Source: Sphingobacteriaceae bacterium UBA2059 (lineage in GTDB: Bacteria > Bacteroidota > Bacteroidia > Sphingobacteriales > Sphingobacteriaceae). From it: a stretch of DNA of 51,063 bases. Positions within the stretch are counted from its first letter, which is position 1, and every line of letters begins with the position of its first letter. The notes below the pieces were generated by a model that saw only the letters and a program-made list of their open reading frames with translations, was not told where the DNA came from and did no database searches. The stretch spans positions 17,134 through 68,196 of the forward strand of contig DDAL01000027.1 in the NCBI GenBank assembly GCA_002332615.1, in the 5' to 3' direction. Both the position numbers and the translations under genes were made by a program. Below are positions 34,716 to 43,217 of this stretch, one piece after another.

Positions 34716-35733
34716 TATACCTGGCGTAGCAGTTGTCATTTTAAACTGGAATGGTAAAGCGTACCTTGAAAAGTTTTTACCATTTGTTCTAAAGTCTGAG
34801 TATAACAATCTGAAAGTTATTGTGGCGGATAACAATTCGGACGATGGCTCTGTCGAACTCATCAGCACCCGCTTTCCACAGGTCCAACTTATCCTTAACT
34901 CCAGGAACTACGGGTATGCCGGAGGGTATAACGAAGCTTTAAAGCAGGTGGAAAGCGATTATTTCGTTCTGCTTAATTCAGATGTGCAGGTACAGCACAA
35001 TTGGATAAAACCGGTTATTGACTTAATGGAGCAGGACGCTTTTATTGCTGCTGCACAACCTAAAATTAAGTCTTATGCTAATAAAAGTTACTTTGAGTAT
35101 GCTGGTGCAGCGGGCGGCTTTATAGATAAATATGGGTTTCCCTTTTGCAGAGGCAGGATATTTGATACCCTGGAAGAAGACAAGGGCCAGTATAACAAGC
35201 CCACAGAGATTTTCTGGGCCAGTGGTGCAGCACTGTTTATTAAACGAACCTGCTGGATGGAAGCGGAAGGTTTTGATGCTGACTTTTTTGCGCATATGGA
35301 AGAAATTGATTTATGCTGGCGCTTAAAAAACAGGGGATATAAGATTATGTATTGCCCGCAATCAGAGGTTTATCACGTTGGCGGGGGCACCCTGCAGGCC
35401 GAGAGTCCGTATAAGGCTTATCTCAATTTCAGGAACAATTTGAGCATGCTCACAAAGAATCTACCTGTCAAAAACATTTTCTTCGTTCTATTTTCCAGGC
35501 TATGGCTTGACCTTGCCGCACTTATTAAATATGCTTTGGATAGAAAGTATAAACATGCGGCAGCTGTAAGCAAAGCTCACAGGTCTTTTTTTATAAATTT
35601 ATACAAGAACTGTTGTAAACGAGAGAGACCTGTGCCGCTCAAATCACTTACAGGACGATTTGATGGAAGCATTGTTTATAATTACTTCTTTAAAAAGAAA
35701 AGAACATTTCGGGATAATATTACGGAGCTTTAA
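34708..35733 (+). CDS. family 2 glycosyltransferase
   Basis: A 341-residue GT-A fold transferase that moves a sugar from a nucleotide donor, probably in surface polysaccharide or glycolipid assembly. Motifs: VVILNWNGKAYL at the N-terminus, VADNNSDDGS (39-48), the metal-binding NSD (90-92) and the acceptor-side MEEIDLCWRLKNRGY. A C-terminal region (about 240-341) contains a hydrophobic membrane-associating part. The first in-frame start is TTG at 34708, backed by a good AGGAGG 9 bases upstream; no ATG lies nearby in frame. It overlaps the acyltransferase gene by 8 bases. Confidence 0.9.
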   Translation: MNNIPGVAVVILNWNGKAYLEKFLPFVLKSEYNNLKVIVADNNSDDGSVELISTRFPQVQLILNSRNYGYAGGYNEALKQVESDYFVLLNSDVQVQHNWIKPVIDLMEQDAFIAAAQPKIKSYANKSYFEYAGAAGGFIDKYGFPFCRGRIFDTLEEDKGQYNKPTEIFWASGAALFIKRTCWMEAEGFDADFFAHMEEIDLCWRLKNRGYKIMYCPQSEVYHVGGGTLQAESPYKAYLNFRNNLSMLTKNLPVKNIFFVLFSRLWLDLAALIKYALDRKYKHAAAVSKAHRSFFINLYKNCCKRERPVPLKSLTGRFDGSIVYNYFFKKKRTFRDNITEL

Positions 35734-35812
35734 TCGGATCTTTTTATTAAAGAATTATTAAACAGTACTTTAAATGTGTTGTTATTACTTTAAATCATCT
35801 AAATATAACAAC

Positions 35813-36103
35813 ATGGACAACTCATTAATCAATACACTTAAAAGCGGGCTTGATACACCGCTTCTAAAAGAGAACGAAAATACCAACCTCGGTAAAACAG
35901 AGCGCATTTTGTCTATTGCTACGGGTACCATTATCCTGTTTAACGGCATAAGTGGTATATTTTCACACCCCGTATGGGGCTTGGGAAAAATTGTTCTTGG
36001 TGGTTCGCTTTTAAATAGAGGTTTAAGCGGTCATTGCTCCGTAAAACCAATTATTGAAGACAATTACTCTGCTAAAGACTTTAACCGTCAGGCAAACCTT
36101 TAA
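35813..36103 (+). CDS. DUF2892 (YgaP-like) membrane protein
   Basis: A 96-residue protein with the DUF2892 inner-membrane domain: TERILSIATGTIILFNGI and then LGKIVLGGSLLNRGLSGHCS form two short helices, the second ending in the conserved GHCS cysteine. I used the ATG at 35813 since family members start shortly before a conserved N-terminal acidic stretch; an upstream ATG (35774) adds 13 residues. The function of DUF2892 is not known. A terminator follows at 36115. Confidence 0.82.
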   Translation: MDNSLINTLKSGLDTPLLKENENTNLGKTERILSIATGTIILFNGISGIFSHPVWGLGKIVLGGSLLNRGLSGHCSVKPIIEDNYSAKDFNRQANL

Positions 36104-36114
36104 TACAAGACAAA

Positions 36115-36140
36115 GAAGCCCGTGAACTTTCACGGGCTTC
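36115..36140. terminator. bidirectional intrinsic terminator
   Basis: A perfect 11-bp stem (36115-36125 with 36130-36140, GAAGCCCGTGA) with loop ACTT, followed by TTATTTTC on the plus strand. It sits between the DUF2892 gene and the convergent glycosyltransferase gene. Confidence 0.85.
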
Positions 36141-36173
36141 TTATTTTCAAAAGCAGTCAATCCTACTTATCTA

Positions 36174-37220
36174 TTAGCGACTGGCCAGGCTTTCTTCAAA
36201 CTGGTTGTATATATTCCAGTCGTGAGCAACGTCTCCTCCATGAGTTGAAATGATCATGTCAACAATCTCCTGAGTCGTATCTTTATATTGTACATCGATC
36301 GCCCTGCCATCTGCCAGCCATGTTTCTATAAGGTGCTTATGCTTAGGCTTAAGACTTCTTATAACGGGCACTCCCATGTCATTTAAGGCGGCAGCGTTTA
36401 AAGACTGCTCATATTGATTTTTCATAGGTATCACAAGTACCTTTTTTTTCATAAAAAGAGCTTCGGCTGGCGTTTCGAAGCCGGCCCCGCAAAGTACGCC
36501 TGAAGCTCTGGCCATGCTGTCTACAAACTTTTCATTATCAACAGGCTGTATACAGACATTCTTATATTGAAAAGGTTTTTTATTATGCTTTGAAAATACA
36601 TCCCAACGGGTAGATGTATACGTAGAGAGATGCTCAATAAGCCGGCTGTCATCATAAGAAGGAAGGTAAACGGTATAATGGCCTTCGTCTGTGAGTTCCC
36701 TGTTACGTATCTGACTCCTTATAACGGGCGTAAATATTTTATCTGAATAAGATTGAAAATGAAAGCCGTACTGAGTGCTTGCCGGAGCATAGTTTTTAAG
36801 GATCAGTTTACCTATCATATCAGTATGTGCCGGCATAGGAGAATTTGGTGAAAGCACGGCAGCCTGGTGGCTTAAGGCAATGCAGGGCTTGTTCTTCATA
36901 TAGCAGGCCCAGGAAGACACGGGTTCAAAATCATTTATCACCATGTCGTACTGCTCTACAGGAAGTTCACTTATTTCTTTTCCCAGCTTTCTTATATTAC
37001 ACTTAACAAAGGTATGCCAAAGATCTACTCCGCCTCTTTTACCAAATATAAAGCTCATACCACGGCATTTGTATTTAACAGGAAAAGGCAGGACCAGATC
37101 GCCTTGTATACCACTTACAAGTAGATCTACTTCCGCTCTCTTTTGCAAACAAGGGACAATGTCCATAGCACGGCTTAGGTGACCATTTCCGGTTCCTTGT
37201 ATGGCATACAAAATTTTCAT
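36174..37220 (-). CDS. MJ1255/VC2487-type glycosyltransferase
   Basis: A 348-residue protein with a GT-B fold resembling MurG-like family 28 transferases and the archaeal MJ1255 group. The N-terminus MKILYAIQGTGNGHLSRA carries the glycine-rich donor-site loop. The C-terminal half has the sugar-nucleotide region VLCGAGFETPAEALFMKKKVLVIPM, where the glutamate after GAGFE is typical. The substrate is not known. A bidirectional terminator lies upstream of its stop region (36115-36140) and another hairpin precedes its own start, so it is probably monocistronic. Confidence 0.82.
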   Translation of the reverse strand: MKILYAIQGTGNGHLSRAMDIVPCLQKRAEVDLLVSGIQGDLVLPFPVKYKCRGMSFIFGKRGGVDLWHTFVKCNIRKLGKEISELPVEQYDMVINDFEPVSSWACYMKNKPCIALSHQAAVLSPNSPMPAHTDMIGKLILKNYAPASTQYGFHFQSYSDKIFTPVIRSQIRNRELTDEGHYTVYLPSYDDSRLIEHLSTYTSTRWDVFSKHNKKPFQYKNVCIQPVDNEKFVDSMARASGVLCGAGFETPAEALFMKKKVLVIPMKNQYEQSLNAAALNDMGVPVIRSLKPKHKHLIETWLADGRAIDVQYKDTTQEIVDMIISTHGGDVAHDWNIYNQFEESLASR

Positions 37221-37282
37221 GGCTGCATATTTGACTCTAATATAGATAGTTCCTATATATAAAGAAAACTATTGCACGCAAA

Positions 37283-37308
37283 AAGGCCCGGCTTACTGGC
37301 CGGGCCTT
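37283..37308 (-). terminator. intrinsic terminator of the small outer-membrane gene
   Basis: A perfect 10-bp stem (37283-37292 with 37299-37308, AAGGCCCGGC) and a six-base loop. On the minus strand it is followed by four to five T (complement of the A-run 37280-37284). It lies about 20 bases after the stop at 37327. Confidence 0.85.
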
Positions 37309-37326
37309 CCACTTTACACTTTAATA

Positions 37327-37827
37327 TTATTTACTAAGATTGAAGCCATATCCTACTCTCAATGCTACTTGCTTCGGGTAGTTTTTCTTAGCATAATCTT
37401 CATATTTGACACCTATATCCAATCCATTATTAAATGCATAACCAATGGTTGGAGACCAAACAAAGGAGGTCTTAGTTCCCTCTGTTACTCCGAAACCTGC
37501 ACCTACTTCACCCCCCAGATAAAAGTTTTCGCCTATAAAACCTTTTAAACCAGCTTTTACCGGTATGAAGCCTACGGCATCAACATCTTTGCCATCGAAG
37601 CTTTGGTATCCGGTTGTCAAGGTACCTGAAAGAGGTCCTGCAAAGTCTTTTTGAAGTCTTACATCACCTCCAACTGCAAAACCATCTAAAGGTTTTTTAG
37701 TTCCTGTACCAAGGTTCAGTCCTATACCCAGTCTGGTATCTCTGGAATCTTGCGCTTTAGCTTCAACAGTTAAAAATAAAGAAGTTGCTAGTCCTAGTCC
37801 TATCAAAGATTTTAATGAATTTTTCAT
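37327..37827 (-). CDS. small outer-membrane beta-barrel protein
   Basis: A 166-residue OmpA/OmpW-type barrel of the outer-membrane beta-barrel group. The signal peptide is MKNSLKSLIGLGLATSLFLT to about AKA, and alternating polar/nonpolar strands end with a C-terminal strand VALRVGYGFNLSK, typical of porins inserted by BamA. The start at 37827 was preferred to an ATG two codons upstream. It has its own terminator and a 309-base upstream region. No function is assignable. Confidence 0.82.
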   Translation of the reverse strand: MKNSLKSLIGLGLATSLFLTVEAKAQDSRDTRLGIGLNLGTGTKKPLDGFAVGGDVRLQKDFAGPLSGTLTTGYQSFDGKDVDAVGFIPVKAGLKGFIGENFYLGGEVGAGFGVTEGTKTSFVWSPTIGYAFNNGLDIGVKYEDYAKKNYPKQVALRVGYGFNLSK

Positions 37828-38136
37828 AATCATGAGTTTAAATTAACATTATGCAATTCGCTGTACAATATAGATGCCAAACTTTTATTTAATTTTAAAA
37901 AATGATCATCCCGGAGTTTAAGAAGTTAGTTTTTAATTACTTAAGTCCCTTAACATAGCAGGCAGAAATAGAATCGATATTTTAAGGAAACATTTTTTGA
38001 CACTGGTCTTGTGTATTTCCAACTACATTTTACCTTAAATCTAATTGGCGTAAAACATCTAATACAAACTCATATCAGTTTGGTCATATAAATTCTTTAG
38101 CTATTTTAGTTAAAAAACGCATTATAATTTGTTGAA
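37828..38136. other. intergenic region, AT-rich
   Basis: About 309 bases between two divergent genes, the barrel protein on the minus strand and the M3 peptidase on the plus strand. I see no ORF, RNA gene, strong hairpin or exact TAnnTTTG box. The nearest is TATAATTTG at 38123-38131, which is one base too wide. Promoters for both genes are presumably here. Confidence 0.5.
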
Positions 38137-40251
38137 ATGATTAGAACAAAAAAGTATTTAACCGTAGTAGCGCTTGCCCTGGGAGTGATAACGGTACAGA
38201 CTGCTTCTGGCCGGGATGCTGAAAATCCCTTTTTTAAGCGCTATGCAACCCCTTTCGAGGTTCCTCCCTTTGATCTGATAAAGGTTGAACACTTCAAACC
38301 TGCAATTCTTAAAGGCATTAAAGATCAACAGGCTGAAATAGACGCAATTGCCAGCAACGGGTCTGCCCCTGACTTTTTTAATACGGTAGAAGCGATGGAG
38401 AAATCGGGACAGCTGCTTGGACGTGTAACCACTGTTTTCTACAATCTTAACTCTGCAAATACTAATGATGCGATACAGAAGCTAGCCAGGGAATTGTCTC
38501 CACTGCTTTCTGCCCATGGAGATAATATTATTTTGAACGAAAAGCTGTTTGCCAGAGTAAAACACGTTTGGACTAATAAAGACAGGGCGAAGCTAAACCC
38601 AGAACAGCAACGACTACTGTACAAAACATATAAGTCTTTTGTAAGAAGCGGAGCTAATTTGAGTGAAACTGATAAAGAAAAATTAAGAGCACTAAACTCC
38701 CAGCTATCAATGCTTAGTTTGCAGTTTGGCCAAAATCTGCTAGCTGAAACAAATAACTATAAATTAGTAGTGGACTTCAAAAAGGATCTTGCGGGTTTGC
38801 CTGAAGAACTAATTCTCGCTGCTGAACAGGATGCTAACGAGAGAGGATTTAATGGGAAATGGTTATTTACCCTGCAAAACCCGAGCGTAATGCCATTTCT
38901 TCAGTATGCGGACAACAGGGTTTTACGGGAAAAAATTTGGAGTGCGTATATGATGAGAGGCAATAACAATAACGAGCATGACAATAAGAATGTTATAAAG
39001 AAAATTATAAATCTTCGAACTGACAAAGCAAAGCTACTGGGTTATAATGATTATGCCGCTTACGCGCTCGAGGAAACAATGGCGAAGAATGCTGAAAGCG
39101 CTTATACGTTATTGAACCGACTTTGGACTCCGGCCCTGGAGGTTGCAAAAAGAGAGGCAGCCGATATGCAAAGCCTTGTAAATAAATCGGGGCAGAGCTT
39201 CGAACTAGCTCCTTATGACTGGCGTTATTATACCGAAAAGGTAAGAAAGGAAAAGTTTAATCTGGATGAGCAGGAGCTGAAACCCTACTTCAGTTTAGAT
39301 AATGTTAGGAATGGCGCCTTTACGGTAGCTCAAAAGCTTTATGGCTTAACATTTACTGAGGTAAAGGATATTCCTGTGTATCATAAGGAAGTAAAGGCTT
39401 ATGAAGTTAAGGAGGCTAATGGAAAGCATGTAGGCCTTTTATATACTGATTTCTTTCCGCGTGCATCTAAACGCGGGGGTGCCTGGATGACCTCGTACCG
39501 CTCCCAGCGCATGGATAACGGTAAGCGTATGGCTCCGGTAATCTCTATCGTTTGCAACTTTTCTAAACCGGTTGGAGATGCTCCTGCGCTGCTCACCTTT
39601 GATGAGGTAACTACTTTATTCCACGAGTTTGGTCATGCTTTACATGGCCTGCTCTCTAATGTAAGGTACGAAAGTCTGGCAGGCACTGCTGTATCCAGGG
39701 ACTTCGTTGAACTTCCTTCACAGATTATGGAGAATTGGGCAGCAGAACCAGATGTATTGAAAATGTTTGCAAAGCACTACAAAACTGGCGAAGTAATATC
39801 CGATGAGCTAATAGCAAAAATTGAAAAGTCGGGCACCTTTAACCAGGGCTTTGCTACTGTTGAATATCTTGCGGCTTCCTTATTGGATATGGATTATCAT
39901 ACATTGACAAGCCCATTGGACGACGTAAATAAATTTGAAAAGGCGGCAATGAACAGACTTGGACTTACGTCAAATATCATACCTAGGTATAAAAGCACTT
40001 ATTTTAATCATATTTTCGCCGGAGGTTATTCCGCAGGTTACTATAGCTATATATGGTCAGGAGTTTTAGATACTGATGCATTTGATGTGTTTAAGAGGAG
40101 CGGAAACTTGTTCAATCAGGATAAGGCAAAACTTTTCAGATCAAGTGTGCTCGAAAGAGGCGGAACAGATGACCCTATGAATCTATACAAACGCTTTAAA
40201 GGTTCTGAACCTGATATCGCTCCGTTACTCAAAAAAAGAGGGCTAAACTAA
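38137..40251 (+). CDS. M3 family metallopeptidase (Dcp/oligopeptidase A-like)
   Basis: A 704-residue zinc peptidase, close to peptidyl-dipeptidase Dcp and oligopeptidase A. A signal peptide (to about ASG, residue 25) suggests the periplasm, which fits Bacteroidota Dcp-like enzymes that cleave dipeptides from peptide ends. The large N-terminal helical half is followed by the catalytic part with HEFGHALHG: zinc ligands H496 and H500, catalytic E497, and the third ligand E525 in FVELPSQ, exactly 25 residues after H500. A terminator with a 13-bp stem follows at 40258. It converges on the phytochrome gene. Confidence 0.94.
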   Translation: MIRTKKYLTVVALALGVITVQTASGRDAENPFFKRYATPFEVPPFDLIKVEHFKPAILKGIKDQQAEIDAIASNGSAPDFFNTVEAMEKSGQLLGRVTTVFYNLNSANTNDAIQKLARELSPLLSAHGDNIILNEKLFARVKHVWTNKDRAKLNPEQQRLLYKTYKSFVRSGANLSETDKEKLRALNSQLSMLSLQFGQNLLAETNNYKLVVDFKKDLAGLPEELILAAEQDANERGFNGKWLFTLQNPSVMPFLQYADNRVLREKIWSAYMMRGNNNNEHDNKNVIKKIINLRTDKAKLLGYNDYAAYALEETMAKNAESAYTLLNRLWTPALEVAKREAADMQSLVNKSGQSFELAPYDWRYYTEKVRKEKFNLDEQELKPYFSLDNVRNGAFTVAQKLYGLTFTEVKDIPVYHKEVKAYEVKEANGKHVGLLYTDFFPRASKRGGAWMTSYRSQRMDNGKRMAPVISIVCNFSKPVGDAPALLTFDEVTTLFHEFGHALHGLLSNVRYESLAGTAVSRDFVELPSQIMENWAAEPDVLKMFAKHYKTGEVISDELIAKIEKSGTFNQGFATVEYLAASLLDMDYHTLTSPLDDVNKFEKAAMNRLGLTSNIIPRYKSTYFNHIFAGGYSAGYYSYIWSGVLDTDAFDVFKRSGNLFNQDKAKLFRSSVLERGGTDDPMNLYKRFKGSEPDIAPLLKKRGLN

Positions 40252-40257
40252 AGGAAC

Positions 40258-40317
40258 ACGACTTACTTAAGGGTGCGAGCTCTTAATGGCGCTGCGTAAG
40301 TTTAAGTAAGTCGTTTT
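40258..40317 (+). terminator. terminator after the M3 peptidase gene
   Basis: Arms ACGACTTACTTAA (40258-40270) and TTAAGTAAGTCGT (40302-40314) are perfectly complementary over 13 bp, around a 31-base loop. A run of T (40314-40318) follows. The loop is large, so a nested hairpin may form inside. Confidence 0.7.
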
Positions 40318-40475
40318 TATTTGACACGCTTATATATAAGCCTTTACCGTGGCATTCTGGTTCTGAATTCTAAATTAATGCGATGATTATGCAGGCATCA
40401 CCTGACTTTTACAAAAAGTTCAGCCCTGCTTAGTAGAATAATAAAGAAAATACTGTTGCTTTTTTGTTGACTTGG

Positions 40476-42662
40476 TTACAGATCGGGCAAAGCAATAAAG
40501 AATGTGGTACCTTCACCCAATTTACTTTCAAACCATATACGACCGGTGTGCTTTTCGATAATACGCTTCACGATAGCCAGCCCGACTCCCGTTCCTTCAT
40601 AATCAGTTGCGTTCTCCAACCTGCTAAAGAGTTCAAAGGCTTTTTGGTGATTGTTGGTATTCATACCTATGCCATTATCGGTTACTGAAAACACAACTTC
40701 GTTAGCACATTTCTTTGCCTGAACTGATATTTTTTGAGGTACTGACTTCGAGGAATACTTTAATGCATTATTCACCAGATTTGAAAAAACCTGGTAAAGC
40801 ATGGTCCTGTCTCCCTTCACATCGTATAATTCGCCGACTTTAAATTCTACGCTTTTAGACAAGGGATAAAGTGCTTCATTTTTAACATCCTCCATAAGCT
40901 GGTTCATGTCAACCGGCGCGAAGCTGAGTTCAGTTTTCCCTACCCTTGAGTAGCTCAGTATTTCCTTGATCATAGTGTTCATCTTTTCAGCACTCCTTAC
41001 TATCCTTCCAAGAATTCTTTTTGAATCTTCGTCGAGCATGCGGTTAGGTTTCAAAAGTATCTCAGAAAAGTTTTTGATGACAGTCAGCGGATTTTTTAGA
41101 TCATGAGAAATAGTGAAACTGAAGGTGTCAAGTTCTTCATAAGCTCGTTTTAATTTTTCGTTGATCATGCGAACTTCATTTGCCCGCCTGCTTACAGCAT
41201 ATAGCACTTCATTTCTTAATCGCAATGCTGAACGCACCTCTTCAGGCCGCCATTTTTCGGACGTACAGGTAACTGTTTGAACCCACTCTTCAAAAGATTT
41301 CCTGGGGCATATCTGGTGTAATCCGCCACTGCTTATTTCCACCGGTTTTTCCGGATTGCCAGCCCACTTCACTTGCTGGACCTGCTCGGCTTTGAACCAA
41401 ACTACATACTCGTTCATTTCCTCAGATAAGAGGCATGCCAGCATACCACTTGCAGTTTTGCAGAAGTCTTCTGCACCCGGTAAAACGGAAGACAGGCTGT
41501 GGGTAAAAAACAGCGTATCTTTCAATTCACTGCGTAGCCAGGTATGAATTTGGCTTAACTGCTTACGGTCGGGTGTAATACCGGTGCTGAAAACAGCACC
41601 ATCAAAAAAAAGCGCGGCACCGGTGGCATCCGTTACGTCTTTCATAGTTAAACTGTTCGCTGTTAAAGCGGTGCTTAAAGTATCACCATCACGCATGTAC
41701 ATCACAAGCTTGTTGTTGACATCGTTAAAACTGTTAATTTTTTCAAGATTGCCTTCTTCTGATTTAAAAGCAATCAATGATGAGGCAATTTGACCTAACA
41801 CTTTTGCAGCTTCTCTGGCTCGATAATCAATAAATGCAGGGGAATAATTGTGGCAGGCTATCAAACCCCAGAGTTTGCCATTCAAAGAGAGTGAAACGCT
41901 GAAGCTTGACCGGACACCCATGTTTCTAAGATATTGAAGATGGACCGGTGATACAGCCCTCAGCGTAGAATCTGAAAGGTCAACAGGTTTATCATAGACA
42001 CTTAAAATTTGAGAGTCGCTTGAGTTTACATTTGCAATAATACGGACGGGGTTTTTGAGATACAGCTGCCTGGCCTGCTCAGGTATATCAGATGCAGGAT
42101 AGTGTAGCCCTAAGAACGGATTCAACCCATCCTTTTTGACTTCAGCTACAACAAGGCCGTGCCCATCTTCTTCAAATTTGTAAATCATCACCCTGTCGTA
42201 TTGAATGAGATCAAATACTTGCTGAGCCATTTGATTAAGTATATCATCAAGGGAGGGGCATGCGAGTAATTTAGAAACACAGCGGCTTAATATTTTGTCG
42301 ATAGATGCATTAAGCTGATGATAGCGTGGTTCAAATTCAAGCAGATACAAATCATGCGAGTTATGAATAATTAGATTATAAGACTCATTATTTATTGTTA
42401 GTTCGTGAGGGTTAAATAAATCGGGATCATTCTGTTGTTTACATGCCAGTATCATGTCTTTTAAACTGGCTCCCGACAAATTTAATGAAAGCTGATCTAT
42501 ATGGAGTCCGAGAAGATTGTTTGATCCGGGAAATGCGTTATCACTTATTACTGAAACTTTATAGCTGTTTTTGTCGACACCAATTAGGAAGCCATGTGAC
42601 TGTATCTTTCCGGGTATATGAATAGGCTCGGTTGAACAGCTGTTTAAGTTAGTATCTGACAT
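40476..42662 (-). CDS. bacteriophytochrome sensor histidine kinase
   Basis: A 728-residue red/far-red photoreceptor kinase. From the ATG at 42662 the order is PAS (about 15-115), GAF (about 130-300), PHY (about 315-485) and the kinase core. The biliverdin-binding cysteine is C9 in NSCSTEPIHIPG. The GAF domain has PASDIP (189-194), and the PHY tongue has the PRKSF form of PRxSF. HisKA has H520 in TISHDLKNPLTVIKNF; the ATPase domain has DNGIGM and GTGVGLAIVKRI. All key sites are intact, so light-driven kinase activity is expected. No haem oxygenase (bphO) and no response regulator is adjacent. The TTG 10 codons upstream is not favoured. Confidence 0.95.
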   Translation of the reverse strand: MSDTNLNSCSTEPIHIPGKIQSHGFLIGVDKNSYKVSVISDNAFPGSNNLLGLHIDQLSLNLSGASLKDMILACKQQNDPDLFNPHELTINNESYNLIIHNSHDLYLLEFEPRYHQLNASIDKILSRCVSKLLACPSLDDILNQMAQQVFDLIQYDRVMIYKFEEDGHGLVVAEVKKDGLNPFLGLHYPASDIPEQARQLYLKNPVRIIANVNSSDSQILSVYDKPVDLSDSTLRAVSPVHLQYLRNMGVRSSFSVSLSLNGKLWGLIACHNYSPAFIDYRAREAAKVLGQIASSLIAFKSEEGNLEKINSFNDVNNKLVMYMRDGDTLSTALTANSLTMKDVTDATGAALFFDGAVFSTGITPDRKQLSQIHTWLRSELKDTLFFTHSLSSVLPGAEDFCKTASGMLACLLSEEMNEYVVWFKAEQVQQVKWAGNPEKPVEISSGGLHQICPRKSFEEWVQTVTCTSEKWRPEEVRSALRLRNEVLYAVSRRANEVRMINEKLKRAYEELDTFSFTISHDLKNPLTVIKNFSEILLKPNRMLDEDSKRILGRIVRSAEKMNTMIKEILSYSRVGKTELSFAPVDMNQLMEDVKNEALYPLSKSVEFKVGELYDVKGDRTMLYQVFSNLVNNALKYSSKSVPQKISVQAKKCANEVVFSVTDNGIGMNTNNHQKAFELFSRLENATDYEGTGVGLAIVKRIIEKHTGRIWFESKLGEGTTFFIALPDL

Positions 42663-42733
42663 AATTGCTATTAAAATTAATAAAAATACCAAAAATTCAT
42701 CTTGTTTTCATCTATATCACTGTTCTTTATATA

Positions 42734-42739
42734 AAAGGA
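42734..42739 (+). promoter_or_regulatory. Shine-Dalgarno sequence of the Tyr-rich secreted protein
   Basis: AAGGAG (within AAAAGGAGACAAG) about 10 bases before the ATG at 42750, on the plus strand, opposite the start region of the phytochrome gene. Confidence 0.6.
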
Positions 42740-42749
42740 GACAAGAACC

Positions 42750-43145
42750 ATGAAAAAGATTTGGGTACTAAGCTTTATTATAGCAGCAAGTTTTAGCTTT
42801 CAGGATGTACAAGCTCAGGTAAATGTAAGCGTGAATTTAGGCAGCAATGGAACAAATCCGGGATATTATTATCTTCCTGATGCCAATGCGTACTATCATG
42901 TTCCTACTCGCGTATATTATTACAGCAGAGCCGGAAGATGGACAAGTGCCCGGTACTTGCCTGGTCACTCTAGAACTTACAACATTTATAAAGTAAGACA
43001 TATACCCGTTTACGAAACCAGGCCCTACCTTAAACATAGATACTACGAAGATAAATACCGAAGAACCGTTTACAAGCGTGCGAATAAACATTACTATAAG
43101 TCAAAAAAACATTATAACAAGAAACACAGAGGCTATTATAACTAG
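42750..43145 (+). CDS. Tyr/Lys/His-rich secreted small protein
   Basis: A 131-residue protein with a clear signal peptide (MKKIWVLSFIIAASFSFQDVQA). The mature part is unusual: about one residue in four is tyrosine or histidine, with many lysines and arginines in the C-terminal third (HYYKSKKHYNKKHRGYYN). I know of similar small Tyr-rich proteins in Sphingobacteriaceae but no function. It is divergent from the phytochrome gene and convergent with the histidine kinase, and ends before a terminator for the latter. A basic, aromatic exported protein could bind polyanions at the surface; this is inference. Confidence 0.7.
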   Translation: MKKIWVLSFIIAASFSFQDVQAQVNVSVNLGSNGTNPGYYYLPDANAYYHVPTRVYYYSRAGRWTSARYLPGHSRTYNIYKVRHIPVYETRPYLKHRYYEDKYRRTVYKRANKHYYKSKKHYNKKHRGYYN

Positions 43146-43178
43146 CCTATCTAAGTTTTGCAATGCAGGCCCGCAAAA

Positions 43179-43202
43179 GGCTCCTGCCGGGTGACGGGAG
43201 CC
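43179..43202 (-). terminator. intrinsic terminator of the two-component operon
   Basis: An 8-bp stem (GGCTCCTG 43179-43186 with 43195-43202, one G-U) with an 8-base loop. On the minus strand it is followed by TTTT (complement of 43175-43178). It is 16 bases after the stop of the histidine kinase gene. Confidence 0.7.
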
Positions 43203-43217
43203 TGGGCCTCTTTGCTA

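Noticed and set aside
40321..40341. TTGACA followed by palindrome GCTTATATATAAGC
   Set aside because: Looks like a sigma-70 -35 box, but this phylum uses TTG/TAnnTTTG, no -7 box or gene follows, and the palindrome is alone in a convergent gap.
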